In this document: piece after piece, positions 1 through 14,520 of the stretch | How positions within the stretch are numbered: position 1 is the stretch's first letter | How the letters are laid out: each line of letters starts with the position of its first letter | Origin: Polyodon spathula | Lineage: Eukaryota > Chordata > Actinopteri > Acipenseriformes > Polyodontidae | Length of the DNA stretch: 64,000 nt | Direction of reading: 5' to 3' | Assembly (NCBI RefSeq): GCF_017654505.1 | Contig: NC_054553.1 | Span: 562,001-626,000 of the forward strand | Position numbers and translations under genes: made by a program | Notes under the pieces: generated by a model | What the model saw: the letters and a program-made list of their open reading frames with translations, nothing else | Told to the model about the DNA's origin: nothing | Database searches by the model: none

Positions 1-3000
1 ATCCTAAAAGCCAAATAGAGAAATGAAGACGGAGAAACGTGTTCCTCGCTGTGGGGAACGCTTGGTATTTGGTGCAGCCTTCGTCCATGGGAAATCAATC
101 CCCTGTTTAATTACAGTGGGGTGAGAAGCCGTTTGCCCCAGTACAGTGGGCAGAATCATTTAGTTTCCAGCTGGAAACCTCACCTGGCGCTCAGCCAAGG
201 CCAGTGCAGTGCTACCTTATCCGCTCTACCTAAACAATGCACCATCAACACCTGTTTAAAACATGAAAGCAATGATGTGGGGATATGTTACTCTGCTATA
301 CTGCATGTGGGAGAGCGTCAATCGTTCTACAAGACCTGCAAACCCGCTCAGCCACATCCCTGTGCATCAGGTGCATCCGCCCCTGCAGACTCTTAATGAC
401 TACTGTTACAGTTTTTAGCAGAGTGCCTGACCTGTACAAAGTAGTGCAACAAATGAATGAATCCAAGCAGTTAAAACAATGTGGTTAATGTGACTGTTTT
501 CATGACTGGAGGCAATGCCTGCTCTACAGAGTCTTAGTGCTTTAATTAAATACCTGGGTCACCACCACACACTCCTATTCCCTGCCGCTCAACATGCAGG
601 TAGCTTTGACCCAAAGGGATTTCTTTGTCTTGTTATCCTTTCCAGTGCACAGTGGAACAATGTTTTCCCCCTTCCTGTCATTGGAGACACACCACTTCTT
701 TCACGCTGCAGTGGTGGCATGCTGCCTTTCTATTTGGATTTATCTCAGTGTTTCTGGAAGATAAAGCCATTGTAGCAAAGTGCCAGGGCATTAAAACTTA
801 CATGGGCTCGTATGAATGGATTAATCCTTTGACGACAGCCTGCACTTACAAGGCCAAATCTGAAGAGGTTATCAGCAGAGAATGAAGAAACACAGATCAG
901 CAATGAAACGTATTTGAATGTGCAAACACTCGTTAAAATATTCACTTTGACAATTTTTTCAACAAGGAAAAGGTTAGGGGTGGATTTGAATCCTTGCCAG
1001 GATAAATCACTGCTAGATTATTATTCATATTTATTTATTTTACAGCATTTTATGGCCTTGGGAAATGCCCTAGCTTGCATCAAACAGCCATGCTTACTCT
1101 TCCCTGAATTATCCCTACAAATAAGCAGCAGATGCCAACCAGACTAAATTAACCTCTTAGCATCCGTTAAATTGTCTATTTTAGCAGATCAGACCAACTG
1201 TCAGTTCTGTAGAGTACTGGCCCATTCATCAGCAAAGTGGAAACATGCAGGATTCAGAAACTGGATTGGAACTGTAATGGTATTCCTTTAACATGCACCC
1301 TTATTAATTACAAATCTAGGTACGCTGCACACTGTAGAGCTCACAGAGAAGCACACGCACCACAAAGGCTGCACACAGCAGCTCTGAAACATTAACCCTA
1401 ATTGCAGCACATCAGCATGCAGCAGAGGACTGCTTTTAATTACTGCTCTCCTCCATTGTAGTTTAAATTCAAATGTTGCAAAGTCATTTGGCTTCTGTTC
1501 TTGTTCAGCTATCAGTCAGTCTCAGATCCCGCTGAAGGCACTGCAGAATGACAGCTTTTAGGAATCATTGTTAATGTGGATTGTGACGCATGGCTTTTTG
1601 AAAAGGCATTAACACGCCTTTGGCAAAAACAACATTTCATTTAATGAAAGCCAAGCAACTGTTAAAAGGTGGTTATTACTTAACCTTGCCTTGCCAGTTT
1701 TTTTTAAATTTTTTATGGGGCTGTAAATGTCTCCTTTTCATCAATACATCAAAGCTGAAGAATATCTATCAAAAAGAAACAGGACGGTTCCACAACTCAG
1801 GCTCAGAATGAGCAGAGACTGCAGACTGAACAGCTTCAGTCACTGTGTACATATAATTACATTGTTAAATTTCCTCTCTATGTACCTATTTTAGAAAGCA
1901 TACATGTTTTTTTTTTTCCCAAAGTTTTGGCAGGGCAACTTCTCAAACTCCACAGAATTCACACAAACTGGTTTGAAACTTCTAAAAATGAAATTCTTCT
2001 TTCGTATGGTGTTTGAAAAGCAACGGGCTACAGTTGTAATTTTAGTTTTGTAAGCCATTCCACGGCATCCTGGGTGGCTGTGTGGAGTCCACTTGTTCCA
2101 CCAGAATCCACGTGTATTGTGCAATCATCAGTGATGTCCCTGCTGGTTTGCACATCACCGCATTCACAGCTTGCTGAGACCTTGATCCACACCTCCCATG
2201 TGTTGTTTGGATGCGGTTGAGAAATTGTGACCGTGCGAAAAGGAAAGACCTGCTTTCCACTAGAAATCCACCAGAGGAATCCTCCATATTAAATGCATGT
2301 TAGTTTGATGAACAATCACTACTGTAAACGTGCACAATTTCATTCCTATTTTCTTTGCAGGATATCAAACTTGTGCTTGTGTGCAACACAGAAGGGTGAT
2401 AGACTGCAGATTAAAAGACAGGGCATCAGCGCAAAAGGCCAGCCTGGTCGATAATAAGGAAAATGGATTATAGCTGAATGATGCGCTTCGAAAGCTGCCA
2501 GCCCATTAAAGGCAACCTGTGTGAACGGTGTGATTGGAAATGGGCAGCGGCACTTCACTAGGTGCAACGGAGCAAAACAACAAACAGAAAAGGGCATTCA
2601 GCAGAGTCTCTGTGACAGCTGTTAATCTCGACAGCTTTAAAAAGTGCGAACATGAACCCCAGACACAAACACACCCTCACCCACCCGTGTTAGAAATGTT
2701 TCTGTTTCAATTGAAGTCTGCCTGCAAATCCTCCTAGATTACTGGGACCTGAATATCATTGGAATTCAGCACGGATTGCATGGTTCTGAAAATGTATCGA
2801 TTGGACCATTATAACAGAGCAGTGACAGTGGTGCAAAAGCCAATGAGGGGTAAGAGGAAAGTGGTTTCATTCACTGAGTAAGATATACAGAAGTACCAAA
2901 CACAAACAAATAGGCTGCATTATTTGACTAAGGTTTCTGCAAGTCTTTATCAAAGACTTCTTAAAATCAGATTAACCTTATTCTCCCAAAGACGACGTAA

Positions 3001-4270
3001 TGATCCTCATTCTGACTGCAAACAAGTACCAGGCTTGCCATGTGCTACAGTGAGAGTGCAAAGCAAGCTGCATCAATAATACAACAACAACATTACTGAG
3101 TAGATAAATACCAGCTCAAATATGGACAGTAAAATAAAGTTAGAAGGATCTGTTTTTGAAGCTTGCTCTATAACAAAGACTTGGGGCTCCAATATTGAAT
3201 GCCCGGACTGCCAGCTCCCCCACGGAGCCGCACTTTATAAAATGCTGATCTTGTAGATATGGGTCGTGCCTCATGGGGGGAGAGGGGATGTTTCAACAAG
3301 ATTGGAGTAACACTAAACTGAATCAAAATCCTACACTCCACAATCACAGCACAAATAGGCTTCACAGACTGACACTGGAGTCCGACTGACACAGGAAGCT
3401 GCAAAGACCTGAGAAGTGCAAACTTCATTTAATTAATTATAGTGGGCTTTAAAAAAGAAGACTTAAAAATACATTCAAATTCAGTAAAATAATGTATAAT
3501 TCCCCCACTATTCATACTCTACATTACACACACAGCCCAAGCTTTTAAATCACGCAAAAGGAGTTTATTTGAAAATTAAGGATTATTAATTATTTTTTTT
3601 TGTTTTCCCTAAATGGCAGTTCTACCAAATATCCCTCATTTCTGCTTCAGATTTGCTATTGTAAACACTGCAGCTGGAATGTTAGTTTTTCTATGCAGCC
3701 TAATCTGCACATTTAATGAGTCCTATTCACATAATGCATATTATACTCAACAGTATTGACTGAAATGCATTTAGCACCTAATTGAATGATCCTTGATTAA
3801 ACTAATTTACTGGGAAGGAGGATAGTGGATTGCATTTCCACTGACTTGTAATGTGTTTCTTGTCATTTCCCCATGACTAGAAAAAAAACAAAAAACTACA
3901 ATAAAGTGCTGAGACGAAAAGCTTATGATTTAATGACAATCTCTCATATATACACATACACACACACACACACACACTAATGAACTCAAATGAACTGCAT
4001 TTCCCTCTGTTCACATAACAAGCAGTGCTGGGTACCTGCATTTGAAATACCCCCAGCTGCTTTACTTCAGATGACTGAAGCAACACTTTTACTTATTAAT
4101 ATGAATGACTGCAGTAAGATAACAAGGTCTGATTATGATGATTTACTTGTATGGAACAATCTGACACCTGCCAAGTGGTTTAAGCTTCAGAAACACAATG
4201 TATTGGCTTGTTTATGAAGCACTTCAGGAAATCAGCGTCCATTTAGCAGCATTGTTCTGTTGACAAGATG
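1..4270. other. Intergenic, no gene seen
   Basis: AT-rich non-coding DNA. All open frames are short (under 95 codons), lack plausible splice context and resemble no family I know. It holds short A/T runs and a small CA microsatellite near 3,955-3,978. Nothing else could be supported. Confidence 0.6.
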
Positions 4271-4278
4271 AGGCTGAC

Positions 4279-4378
4279 AAGCCCCAGACAAGCCTCTTGC
4301 GGTGCATGGTCACCCAGACAAGGCTCTTGGGGTGCATGGTCACCCAGACAAGCCTCTTGGGGTGCATGGTCACCCAGC
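4279..4378. repeat. 30-bp tandem repeat, about 3.3 copies
   Basis: Near-identical 30-bp units built around GGTGCATGGTCACCCAGACA. The unit length is a multiple of three, so two frames stay open through it and give false repetitive proteins. Confidence 0.85.
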
Positions 4379-4592
4379 CTCCACCTTTCTCTTAACAACG
4401 GGTTCCTTTATCTGTTCTCTGATGCCTCTAAGCAGGGATTGCACTTTGTGTCTTGCTGTGCATTTTAAAACAGTCCGGTACTCTGTCTTCAGTCTTACTC
4501 TGTTCTAATCTCTTACTGGTGGGCTGCTGGCAGTGCTAGCAAAGATCCCCTTCACTCTACCATCACTCGGATCAACTGTATGTTTCCATACA

Positions 4593-4764
4593 AAGGGATG
4601 ACAATAAGACTCCTATTGCATAGCAGTTTCACCCATTCCAGGTTTTACTATGAGCTTAATTAACCATGGTGCATAGGTAACAAGTTTAGGTGCATTATTT
4701 AAAGTCATAGTAAAACCAGGAATGAATCAAACTGCTGCGCAATGGGAGTCTTATTTCCATTCCT
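4593..4764. mobile_element. Foldback MITE-like element, family B copy 1
   Basis: The left half (ATAAGACTCCTATTGCATAG, then a block ending GGTTTTACTATGA) is matched by its reverse complement in the right half (TCATAGTAAAACC, ending GGGAGTCTTAT), with a short spacer. This is the form of a non-autonomous DNA transposon of about 170 bp. A second copy of the same family lies at 28,390-28,560. No transposase frame is present. Target-site duplications were not resolved. Confidence 0.7.
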
Positions 4765-6078
4765 GCATACAGGACAGTAGTCACACAGGACAACAGGCAT
4801 CGTCTGTGAATATTAGTCGGGAAAGCGCTTTTGAATATCAGAACACATCAAGATGTCAGTTAGAGGCGCAGGGAAGCTGCTCTTCTTGAAGCAGTGTCTC
4901 TGTTTAAGACTCACGTACCTGTATGATCACAGGGGCTCGGGCGTGACACACAGTCACTCCCACTGACAGCTGTGCAATTGAATCAGTGCCTGCAATGATG
5001 AAGACAACAGGAAAGTCAAGGTCTTTCTCTGAAGCTCTTAGGAGGAGGATGAAGCAGGGTTTACATCTAGGCATCAGTGTGCCTCCAGTTTTGAAAGGAA
5101 AAAGAAAAAAAAGCACTTCCATAACAATTGGTAAGAGCCAGAAGTCATGCCCAATAGCAGCCTTTATCAACAATACTATTTATTATAGTGGTCCTTCCAT
5201 TATTGCACTACACCGGAAACTGAAATTAAGACAATGCATCAACAAAAAATATATAAAAGGTTACTTTGAAATGTTCCATTAACTTGTTCTGGTCCTATAA
5301 ACACTTTAATCAAAACTATTTGACCGAAAGTGGAAATCATCTTACTACACAGTGCAGTATGTAGGTATGTATGTATGTACGTATCTGCATCTGTGTGTAA
5401 GATCTCAAATTAATGTAGACATCAATCCATCTAGGAAACAGGGTACACTGTTTGATCTCTGAAGTCTTTGCACCCTACAGTTTGAACAGATTAAACTATT
5501 ACAATGAGCAAGACACTTGCACAAGATCAGCATGAGCTGTGGCAACCAAGGATCCACTCTTTATAAAGTGCATGTACAGTATACACACGCATAGACTAAA
5601 ACGCATGTTTCCTGTAGGCTGCAGAGGCAGCATTGCATGAAAAGAAGCAGCGTGTGTCTGGCAAAGGAAATGTCGCTTTTACCACGTTTATACTGCTCAG
5701 CGCTCTGTTCCAGATATCACTGCTTGATATTTGCCAGGAAACAGGTGCCAAATCAATTTAGGAAAATGTCTCTTCAGTGGAAAATGTAGAACAAATAAAA
5801 TCGTAACCTCTTGTACAAAAACACAAAGTAGTTCTGGAATCAATTAGCGAGATTATACAACACTTGCTGACTACACCTATTTAACAATTTCAAACAGGGA
5901 AAGAGGCATCTTACTGTATTACTGGAAGAGGTTATGAAAACCAGTCTGATACCTGAAAATAACCCAGGCTAAATGCACCAAACTAATGCTAGCTTAATTA
6001 ACAAAAGATAAAAGGTAATACAACATTTCATGAAAACAGTCATTTATTTATTTAATTGGGATGTTATGTTTTCATTGA

Positions 6079-6092
6079 CCAGCAGGTGGCAA
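6079..6092 (+). promoter_or_regulatory. CTCF-like motif
   Basis: CCAGCAGGTGGCAA fits the vertebrate CTCF core CCASYAGRKGGCR. This is a match by eye only; occupancy is unknown. Confidence 0.4.
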
Positions 6093-6250
6093 AGTTGTGT
6101 ATATTTATGGTTAGTGCTGGTTGCAACCAAAAATGAAGGTGTTTGGTGAGAATAAAGAACTGACAGCCAATGAAAATGTTGGCAGCCAATGAAAGTTTGA
6201 CACGTCCCCATATTGTATGGAAGTAACCAGGGAACACAATGCTGCCAGAC

Positions 6251-6340
6251 ATCCACAAATTGCAAACAAAGCAAAAGTTAATAAGGGACTATCCACAAAT
6301 TACAAACAAAGCAAAGTTAATAAGGGACTAGCTACAAATT
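6251..6340. repeat. About 40-bp tandem duplication
   Basis: Two adjacent copies of a block starting TCCACAAATT and ending TAATAAGGGACTA, with an occasional single-base difference, followed by the start of a third, diverged copy. Confidence 0.8.
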
Positions 6341-8506
6341 AGCAACACAAATGCAAGACAATAAAAAGTAGTAAGTAAGTAGTAAGTGGGTAACATTCAT
6401 TTGATGTCCTCTTCTGAAAGCACTACTGATATCCAGTCCAGTACACAAACACATATGCATGGCCTTGGTCGATGTGGCAGCCTGTTATGGTGTCAGACTT
6501 TAGTGCCAATGTATTTATTTTCCTACAAGACTGCATTGTTGGCATGAGAATAGTGCTAGCAAGCTACAGAAAACAGACCCAAACAAAGAGCGTACAGGGA
6601 ACTATTTGTTTTCATTTGTTCTCCCCTAAAGGGATTGGGTTTCGATTACCTCTTTCTGATTAAAGAGATAGGGGACTGTTTAGTGTGAGACCTGTGTGCA
6701 ACAAAAAGCAGGGGCATGTTTCATTGTCCAGCGCTGACAGTCTATTTGTCAGGATAGATCAATAAACAAAGGCCATGCCACTTTAGGATGTGGCTCTCGT
6801 CTCGCCTTTATTACACTCTGCTCCTGACAAAGAACAGTGTTCTCCCCCCAGCAATGATGCCAAGTTTATTTAACAGTATGTGTTGTGCTTCCCAAGGTTA
6901 TAATAAGAATGTATTTTCTCTTCCCCCTCGCAGATTGGAAGGAGGGCAGTGATGTATGAGCCTTCGTGTTTTATTTATTCACCAAACGGTTCCAGATGTG
7001 AACCCATCATTTATCTGCTGACAGGCAAACCTGCAGCAGGACCTCCCTCCTGACCTCTCTGAAACTCCTGCTTTCACATTGTTAAAAGACACACACAGAG
7101 GTACGCATACGCACACACACCTGGATAAATCCCACCCCCACAGTGGGGTGCAATGATAACCCCACCTCTGAAAGCTGAAACAGTTCCTCTTTCCAGACCA
7201 ACAATGGTTGCAATTTCTTTTTTATCATAGTTACCAAGCCATAATCCCTCCAGAGCATGCGGTCCACAGATAAATACTTCAAAATAGTGCTGATTGACTA
7301 CAAATGAAACCACACCAATGCAAACTTCAATACTTGTTTTTAAAGATGTGTTTGAATACGAGCCTCAGCTGGTTAAACTAGCAGCAACAATCTGTAACTC
7401 TGCTTGTGTTTCAATCAAATCAAGCAAAAAAAAAAAACAAGAAAAACAAAACAAAAAGAAAACACAACCCATAAACACAACCACCAGATGAATCAATCAA
7501 TCAGAAAGTACCAAGAGGTGAAACTGCCTGACTGTGTCCTATATGACATCTGGTAAAAATTTTTTAAAAATTAATAAAAAATAACAAATAAAAGATTCCT
7601 TTATCTTTTTAACATGTTGAGTACATTCATTTTTCATGTATTGGAACCAGACCTGCCCAAACACATTCCCTTGATAATGTCCCGCTCATCCCAAAGTTAG
7701 GCAAGCACTGTCTCTAGAAAATAAAGAACAGTCTCACCAAATGAAGCCCTGACAGTGTGGGACAGAGGTAAAGAAGAGTGGAGTCCAGCTCCTTCACTTG
7801 AACAGGAAATCAAACGCAGAAGTAAACAGATCTCCTCTTCTTAACTACAGCTATCAGCTTAACTAAACAAAATACTATCCAAACAGTTTCCACAAACTCA
7901 AAAATAACTGGAAAATACCAAATGAAATGAGGAAATAACAGCTTCCTCACAGTAAGGTTATTTTGTTCACCAAACCAACTCTCTTAATTACCCCCACCTG
8001 CAGCACGTAACACCTCGTCAGCTCTCTTAATTGGCAAGCAGTAGCAACAGTTGAAGCAGTCCTAGTTGGGTTTATTTTCCTCCAGGGTTAATCAGTGCAT
8101 AAATCAGCCTTAAAAATATATAAGATTCAAATTATCCATACTCTAATGTGTAGCTGTGCTATAGGGGGATTTAAGACCCAGTGAGCTACCTGCACTAGAA
8201 CCTTCCAACATTTACCAAGGAAAATGGCATTCCCAATAGAAGACAATTTTAAAGAGCCCTGAGAGACAACACCATAGTTGCCCAAAGGGAGTAATGCTTT
8301 TGTACTGTCGGTGTTTGTCAGCGGAGGGAGGTTAAAAGTACCAGTGAGATTTAGGAATACTCTGTTAAAATGCATTCAATTAAAGGACTCTTTCAGTCCC
8401 AAGCTGACATTCTCAGCTTACACAGAGAGTCTGACTCTGCAGAGAACTCACACCTATTGTACAGAAAGGGAAGGGAAATGCCTTCATTTCCTTAGATAAC
8501 CTCCAA

Positions 8507-8618
8507 GCTAAATGGCTCTGTCATAAAGGCTACTTAATAAAGATGCAAAGGTACCGAAAAGAGCTAAATGGCTCTGTCATAAAGGCTACTTAATAAAGAT
8601 GCAAAGGTATCGAAAAGA
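8507..8618. repeat. 56-bp tandem duplication
   Basis: Two almost identical 56-bp units starting GCTAAATGGCTCTGTCATAA; the copies differ at about one base (GGTACCG versus GGTATCG). The near identity suggests a recent event. Confidence 0.9.
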
Positions 8619-8619
8619 G

Positions 8620-11560
8620 TATCCATAGAAAAACAGGTATAGTACCGACCACCCTTACAGTCCAGTCCTCGCATTCAGATACACTCCCCTGCAACGTTTC
8701 AGTCTGGCTAAACCAAGCAGGAGTCCATTACATTTATCAGTCCTTTTCCAGGTCTCTCATCTACACAGTTGTTATACGCCTCCACTTTGCTCAGTGAACT
8801 TCTCGGAAATAACTTAGAGATGCAGGGGGTGTGTTTACAAAGGAAGCACTTCTCTGTTGGAGTAGCGTCAACCTTACTGAACCCGGTTAGTAGTAAAATG
8901 ACATTAAAACACAGAGAAGGCTGCAAACAAAATGCAATCACGTAAAACAGTTCAGGATGGTGTTACAGAGCTCTTAGGATGTCATAATATTGTTCTTCAA
9001 ATGAGTGATAACGGAGAGGTGGTTCACTTCAAACACTGTTGATTGTTTTACAGACAAGCTTTTTGAGGGAATTTGTCTGATGGTTTCTCTCAGATGCAAC
9101 ACCGAAAAAGAAGAAAAAAAAAGCTGCAAGCCTTGCTTTTTAAACTCGCAAAATGTTTGATTAATTTGAACATAAACTAGCAAGGGAGCTCAGCTGGTAG
9201 ATGTTTGTAATTGAATAAGACAGGATGTAATGAAGTAATTTTTCTGTAGCTTTGATAACTGTTCAGATGAGACTAGTTTGAACCACAGACATAGCACACA
9301 ATGAAGGCTGAGCTTTAGCAGCGGCTCTGGTTTTTCCCTTTATGTGTGATAGATAGCAATGCACAATGGCAGCACCTGGAGGGGATCCAGGAGCCTGAAC
9401 AGCTCTGGCTGCTGTCAGTGTGTGTGTATACTGAGGAGCAGAAATAAAATCCTAGCCAACCTCAACTATGCTTTGATGCTTCCTTATGAAATGAAAATCA
9501 GAGGTTTTCATGTTATCGATCCTTAGGTTTGATTGGAGATTATGTCAAACAGAAATAAAACTCAAAGTAATACATTTATAACAAAGAGGTCTATCATATC
9601 TGTAATACAAGAGCCTTCAAATGTTTTTTCTATAGATCCACGCCTGTTTAAACAGCCTCTTTCTTTTTCCTTATTGAGCAGAATTTCTGCAAGATTATTT
9701 TTCTGAATACCACATGAATCTCAGTGGAATGGATGTGTTATTTAGTAAATAAAGTTTCTTTACGATATCTAATCACTTCCTGTGTGATAAGTCACATGAC
9801 CTGATTGCAACGAGACCATTGGAAAGTAACTGAACTACAATGCAGGAAATATCTTTGTACCAGGAAGCAGCTGTTTATGGAGTTATCGCTGAAAGAGCCG
9901 TATATTCTAAATTGAAGAATAAAATAAAGCAAGGAGCCAGAGTGAATTCAATAGAACAGAAGGGAGACGGAAGGTAATAAATCTGTGAATAGGCAGTAAA
10001 GAAGGGTATGATCTGAATCACAGACAAATATAGATTTAAAAATGATACCTCGAGCCGATTAGGAGAAAGGTAATAATGGTACGGCACATGCTTTTTAAAA
10101 CGCTATGGCATTCAACTAAACAGGCATTGACAAAACTAACATGGGGAGCTGGAAATATGTAACAACCCATTCACAACCAAACATATGCAAAGCCAGTTCA
10201 CAACTAGACTAAACTAGGCAAAGCCTACACAATTAAAAACACATGCAAACACAATTAATAACACTCAACACGTTTTTTCATTCGCCACGAGAAAAAAAAA
10301 CACCCAGATAATTTAGTAAAAGTGAGTCATGAATGTTGATCTTATTGAAGCCCCTGTGTCTCCACGACCTTCCGAAGAAGAGGGAGCAGCGAGCTCTGCA
10401 CAGCCGATGAAAGGACATTCATCACACAAAAAAACACCTTCAATGACTTGACAATATCTTGCCTCTTCTGTTTGTAGAGCTTGATGCAGACCTGCAGTAA
10501 TGGAAACAAATGAAGAAATATGACTACAGAGACAAATCCATATTACTTTGTGTCCCAGTCCACTTGGAACAGCAGCTGTCTTGACATGCCTAATAAATCT
10601 TAGGAGAGAAGCAGACATTGTGAGCGCCTATCCTTCACATGACAGAATAGCAATGCCATTCATGATTAGCTGCATACAAACATCCCTCCTTCCACACAGC
10701 TCTGTCTCTCTCTCTCTCTCTCTCTCTCTGTGGCTAAGCCCCTCATTGAAGCTTATGATGCATCTTGCATGCAACACATACTGAAAACACAATGTCACAG
10801 CACAGATTGCATTACGAAGCATGAAGGTTCAAAATGGAAGTCATGGGCGCAAGCAGAGGCTGTATAATGAACTTCTACAGTAGGAAGATGCCCAGAATGT
10901 TGTGGTACTTTGCAGCTGGCTAAGCAGCTGGTTTCTTGAACTACGGAAGACCGCTGCATTTGTTGCACACCAAGTCCTGCGACACATTGGGCATTAGGAT
11001 CCCAGCAGCCTCACACCAGCCCTGGCACTCCCATCTATTGTTTGCCCATATTTTCAATTTTCATCCCACAGTGCTTGCAGAGCACATTGTCTTGGGTACT
11101 GTACATCGTGGTACATTAATTAATTTGCAACATAAAATAAAATAAAAAACTGACAACTATTACAATCAGCACATAAATAACATTTTATTTATTTCTTCAA
11201 AATAATAATTATGCATTCTCCCAGCTGAAATGTATTGGACTGAATGGAAAGATATCAGTGCCCTCTAATGGCAGTAACTGGTATTGCAGCTATAACGGCC
11301 TACCAAGTTTCAGTGCAACTGCATACACTTATTGTGACAAAATGGAGCCAGTTCTGTCAAATACAGTACATGCATTCAACACTTAATTGCGAGGATCATT
11401 CAAAACATTTATTACTGCATCTTTTCAGAGGGCTTAGCTAGGCTCCCACACAAAGGCATTCCCTGAAGCCCCGCCTCACACATGTCAATCATGGTGCTCA
11501 CCAAGTAACACACATTATATACAGACATACACACATTATATACAGACATATGCTCACCAA
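8620..11560. other. Intergenic, no gene seen
   Basis: No supported exon. A TC microsatellite lies at 10,688-10,728. A block at about 9,766-9,812 (TAATCACTTCCTGT, then GTCACATG and TGATTGCA) resembles one at 35,737-35,785, so it is probably a short fragment of a dispersed repeat. Confidence 0.5.
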
Positions 11561-11568
11561 CTTGCAAA

Positions 11569-11942
11569 GCAGGCAGAACAGCAGGCATCTTCGGGGTTAA
11601 CCTGTGAGAGAGAGCAGGCAGGACAGCAGGCATCTCCGGGGTTAACCTGTGAGAGAGAGCAGGCAGGACAGCAGGCATCTCCGGGATTAACCTGTGAGAG
11701 AGAGCAGGCAGGACAGCAGGCATCTCCGGGGTTAACCTGTGAGAGAGAGCAGGCAGGACAGCAGGCATCTCCGGGGTTAACTCATGAGAGAGCAGGCAGG
11801 ACAGCAGGCATCTTTGGGGTTAACCTGTGAGAGAGAGCAGGCAGGACAGCAGGCATCTCCGGGGTTAACTCATGAGAGAGCAGGCAGGACAGCAGGCATC
11901 TTTGGGGTTAACCTGTGAGAGAGAGCAGGCAGGACAGAGCGG
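11569..11942. repeat. 42/45-bp minisatellite, about 8 copies
   Basis: Repeats of a unit containing GCAGGACAGCAGGCATCT, then GGGGTTAACC and a GAGAGAG run. Most units are 45 bp and some are about 3 bp shorter (TTAACTCATGAGAG variant). The long and short forms alternate near the right end. The lengths are multiples of three, which keeps an antisense frame open by chance. Confidence 0.9.
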
Positions 11943-12212
11943 CCGACTCATCCATCTAAATCAGCAGTGCAAACTCTACTTGGGAGGAATGACCCTGCTG
12001 TGTGTTGACCTCCACAGCTTTGCTGTGGACGCACACACACATAGGCTTTGAAAACCAAATGAAGGTGTAGATCATTACAGCCTCCCATTGTCAGGAGAGT
12101 TCATTAGCAGAGCTTCTCTCCAGCCCCACTGCGCACAGACACACACACACACACACAGGAGCTGGACTCGGCACTGCATTATCATCCTTTCACACGCACT
12201 TACACCACCTAG

Positions 12213-12226
12213 CCACTAGATGGCAT
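12213..12226 (+). promoter_or_regulatory. CTCF-like motif
   Basis: CCACTAGATGGCAT matches the CTCF core. A second, weaker CTCF-like word (CCACTAGGGGAG) follows about 45 bp downstream. Motif match only. Confidence 0.35.
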
Positions 12227-14507
12227 CAGCTGGCTTGCCTCAGACAGTTCTTAAGCTGCCACTAGGGGAGCTCTATTGGTTCCATTTCTTTTAGGGGCCT
12301 GAGCAAGCCATATCGAGTGCATTTGAGGTCTCTCTTTACCCAACCCAATCAAGTTGCCACTCTTGCTGGTATTTTTTATTGGTTATGGCTCAATGATGCA
12401 AAGTTGTTAAAATAAACCTCCTAATGAACAACAGGTGTGAAATGTACTTTTAACAAGTGTTAAAGTACATTATGAGCTTGTCTGGAATCATTTCAAGGTC
12501 CCATAAAACCTGGCCTGGATTGTGCAGGGAAACCAGCGTTTTCTAACTGCTGTCCTCTGCTGTAAACATTTACTTGTGTGTCTGTAATTTGGTTATAAGA
12601 TCTCAAGCCTGATGAACGAGATACTTTCTATGTGTTGTATCGATCTAAAAAAAGAGAAACAGGCAGGTATTATAGAAAGACACCTGGAGCTGTAGGATTT
12701 GTTCTGTTTGTTTGAAAGCACTTTGTGCCGACACACTGTGCACCCCCCAGCCCTCACTCCTCCTTCCCCAATTAAAAAAAAAAAAAACACCATACAACAG
12801 TTCTGAGTTGAGCAAGTGTCAATGAACAAGGGTTTTTAACAACCTCACATCTTTCTGTATCTTAGCAAAAGTGCAAAGTCTTTTTTTTTATTAAGAAAAG
12901 ATTAAGAAACACTTATTAAAACTAGGCAGAGGCAATTCATTCCCACCTTGTGCTTGCATCAAGCTTAACGGGGCTGCATTGCAGTTCATGAAACATTCTG
13001 CGCTGTTTATTTCAAACTATTCAGATTCCCTGTCAAAGACGTTAATCTGGCCCTAAAGGGTTTTTAAAAATCATTTTCTTGTACTAACACAAACTGTCAC
13101 GTTTCAAGCAAGAGGCGAGTACTGGAGTTAACTAGAGTAACTGTCATAGAGAATGGATCAGGCGGGCATTGAACACCGTGTTATTCAAACTCGCTGTTTT
13201 CATGTTCTTTTCTCCCTTCTAAATTTATAAAAAGCCTTTTGGAAACACTGGTTTGTTGCCACGGAAACATCTTGCGGCGGAAGTTCCGTGATGCTGTTTC
13301 TCTTAGCTGACAAAGGGCAGATCTTCTCAAGGTCATGGATTGACAATAGTTAAGCCAATCAAAAAGCTCAAAATGATCACTTTTCATAAGATCTTTAACA
13401 ATCTTAAGTTTCAATATAATTAGTACAGTACAGTCATCTATCCATAACCATTTGGTTTGAATATATTGATGGAGGGTAATTTGGATCCCAGTATTGCATC
13501 TGATCTATTGGTTATAAATGCAGGGTAAGGCTTTTTTTGTGCAGTGGTGAAGATGCTTGACTGCAGGGTCACCGCTTCTCCACCCTAGTACATGCAGGTA
13601 CTTCTACCCAACTTGAAATAGAGGACAGTGTCTGAGACACATGATTTGGGATAAAACTTAAGATGAACCGCACTGACTACACTGTAAATCACACTGCAGT
13701 AACACATAAATCACACAGTTGCTGTAGTTACAATTCAACAACATGCTTAATTACAAAATGAAAACCAACAGAATTCACACACACAGAGTTCAAGCCAAGT
13801 GGAATGTATTTGTTTGCTTGTGGACGGCTTTGCTGGTTTAAAGTATAACCCTGGTGACATACACTAAAGGGACACGAGGAGCAGACTTCTCATAAAACTA
13901 CAGCATCTATTCATGTCACACTTCAGAAAGCGCAGTGTTCATGTGCGCTTCATATCACATCTTTTAGAAATGCTTGTTTGCAAGGCTTAGCGGCACTTAA
14001 TCTTCTCGGGATACCATTTCATCTGTTTGCAGCTGAATTATTTGTTTATTTTCGCTATTGACTCAATGTAATTATGAGCTGCGTGTGAGACAACCACAGT
14101 GGAGAAATACAGAGCACTGGAGTCAGGGCTCTGCTTCACTGCCCCCCACTGGACTTCCCTGCCGCCTTTTATTTAGTCATCTTTAGAACTTTCTGTTTGG
14201 AACCAAAACCGGTTCCATTCTCCAAAGTGTCCCAGGGCGCTATTCACAAAGCTGAAAGAATGTTTTGTATTCACTCTAGTATTCATTAAACTAAGTCTAG
14301 AAAAGTTTGGTGCATAAAAAAAACTAAATTTATTCCATTAAAAAAGACTTAATGAAGCTGTCTTTAACTCACATATTCAGCTTCATGAAAAAGCTCCACA
14401 GCTTCTGAAACGTGATTGGTCTTTAACTCACAAGTACTGGGATGAAATAGAACAAAAATGTGACCCAGGCAGTTAAGGGTTAAATCTAGAGGCCCTACAA
14501 TGTTTAG

Positions 14508-14520
14508 CCACCAGGTGGTA
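14508..14520 (+). promoter_or_regulatory. CTCF-like motif
   Basis: CCACCAGGTGGTA matches the CTCF core apart from T for C near the end. Motif match only. Confidence 0.3.

Larger units (their letters stand above)
4765..8500. other. Intergenic, no gene seen
   Basis: No supported coding exon. The stretch contains a degenerate GTAT microsatellite at about 5,360-5,390, a CTCF-like site at 6,079, a 40-bp duplication at 6,251 and an A-rich tract at 7,425-7,470. The open frames are short and unrelated to known families. Confidence 0.55.

Noticed and set aside
10313..10618. 101-codon minus-strand frame
   Set aside because: No family resemblance and no splice or promoter context; composition is like the surrounding non-coding DNA.
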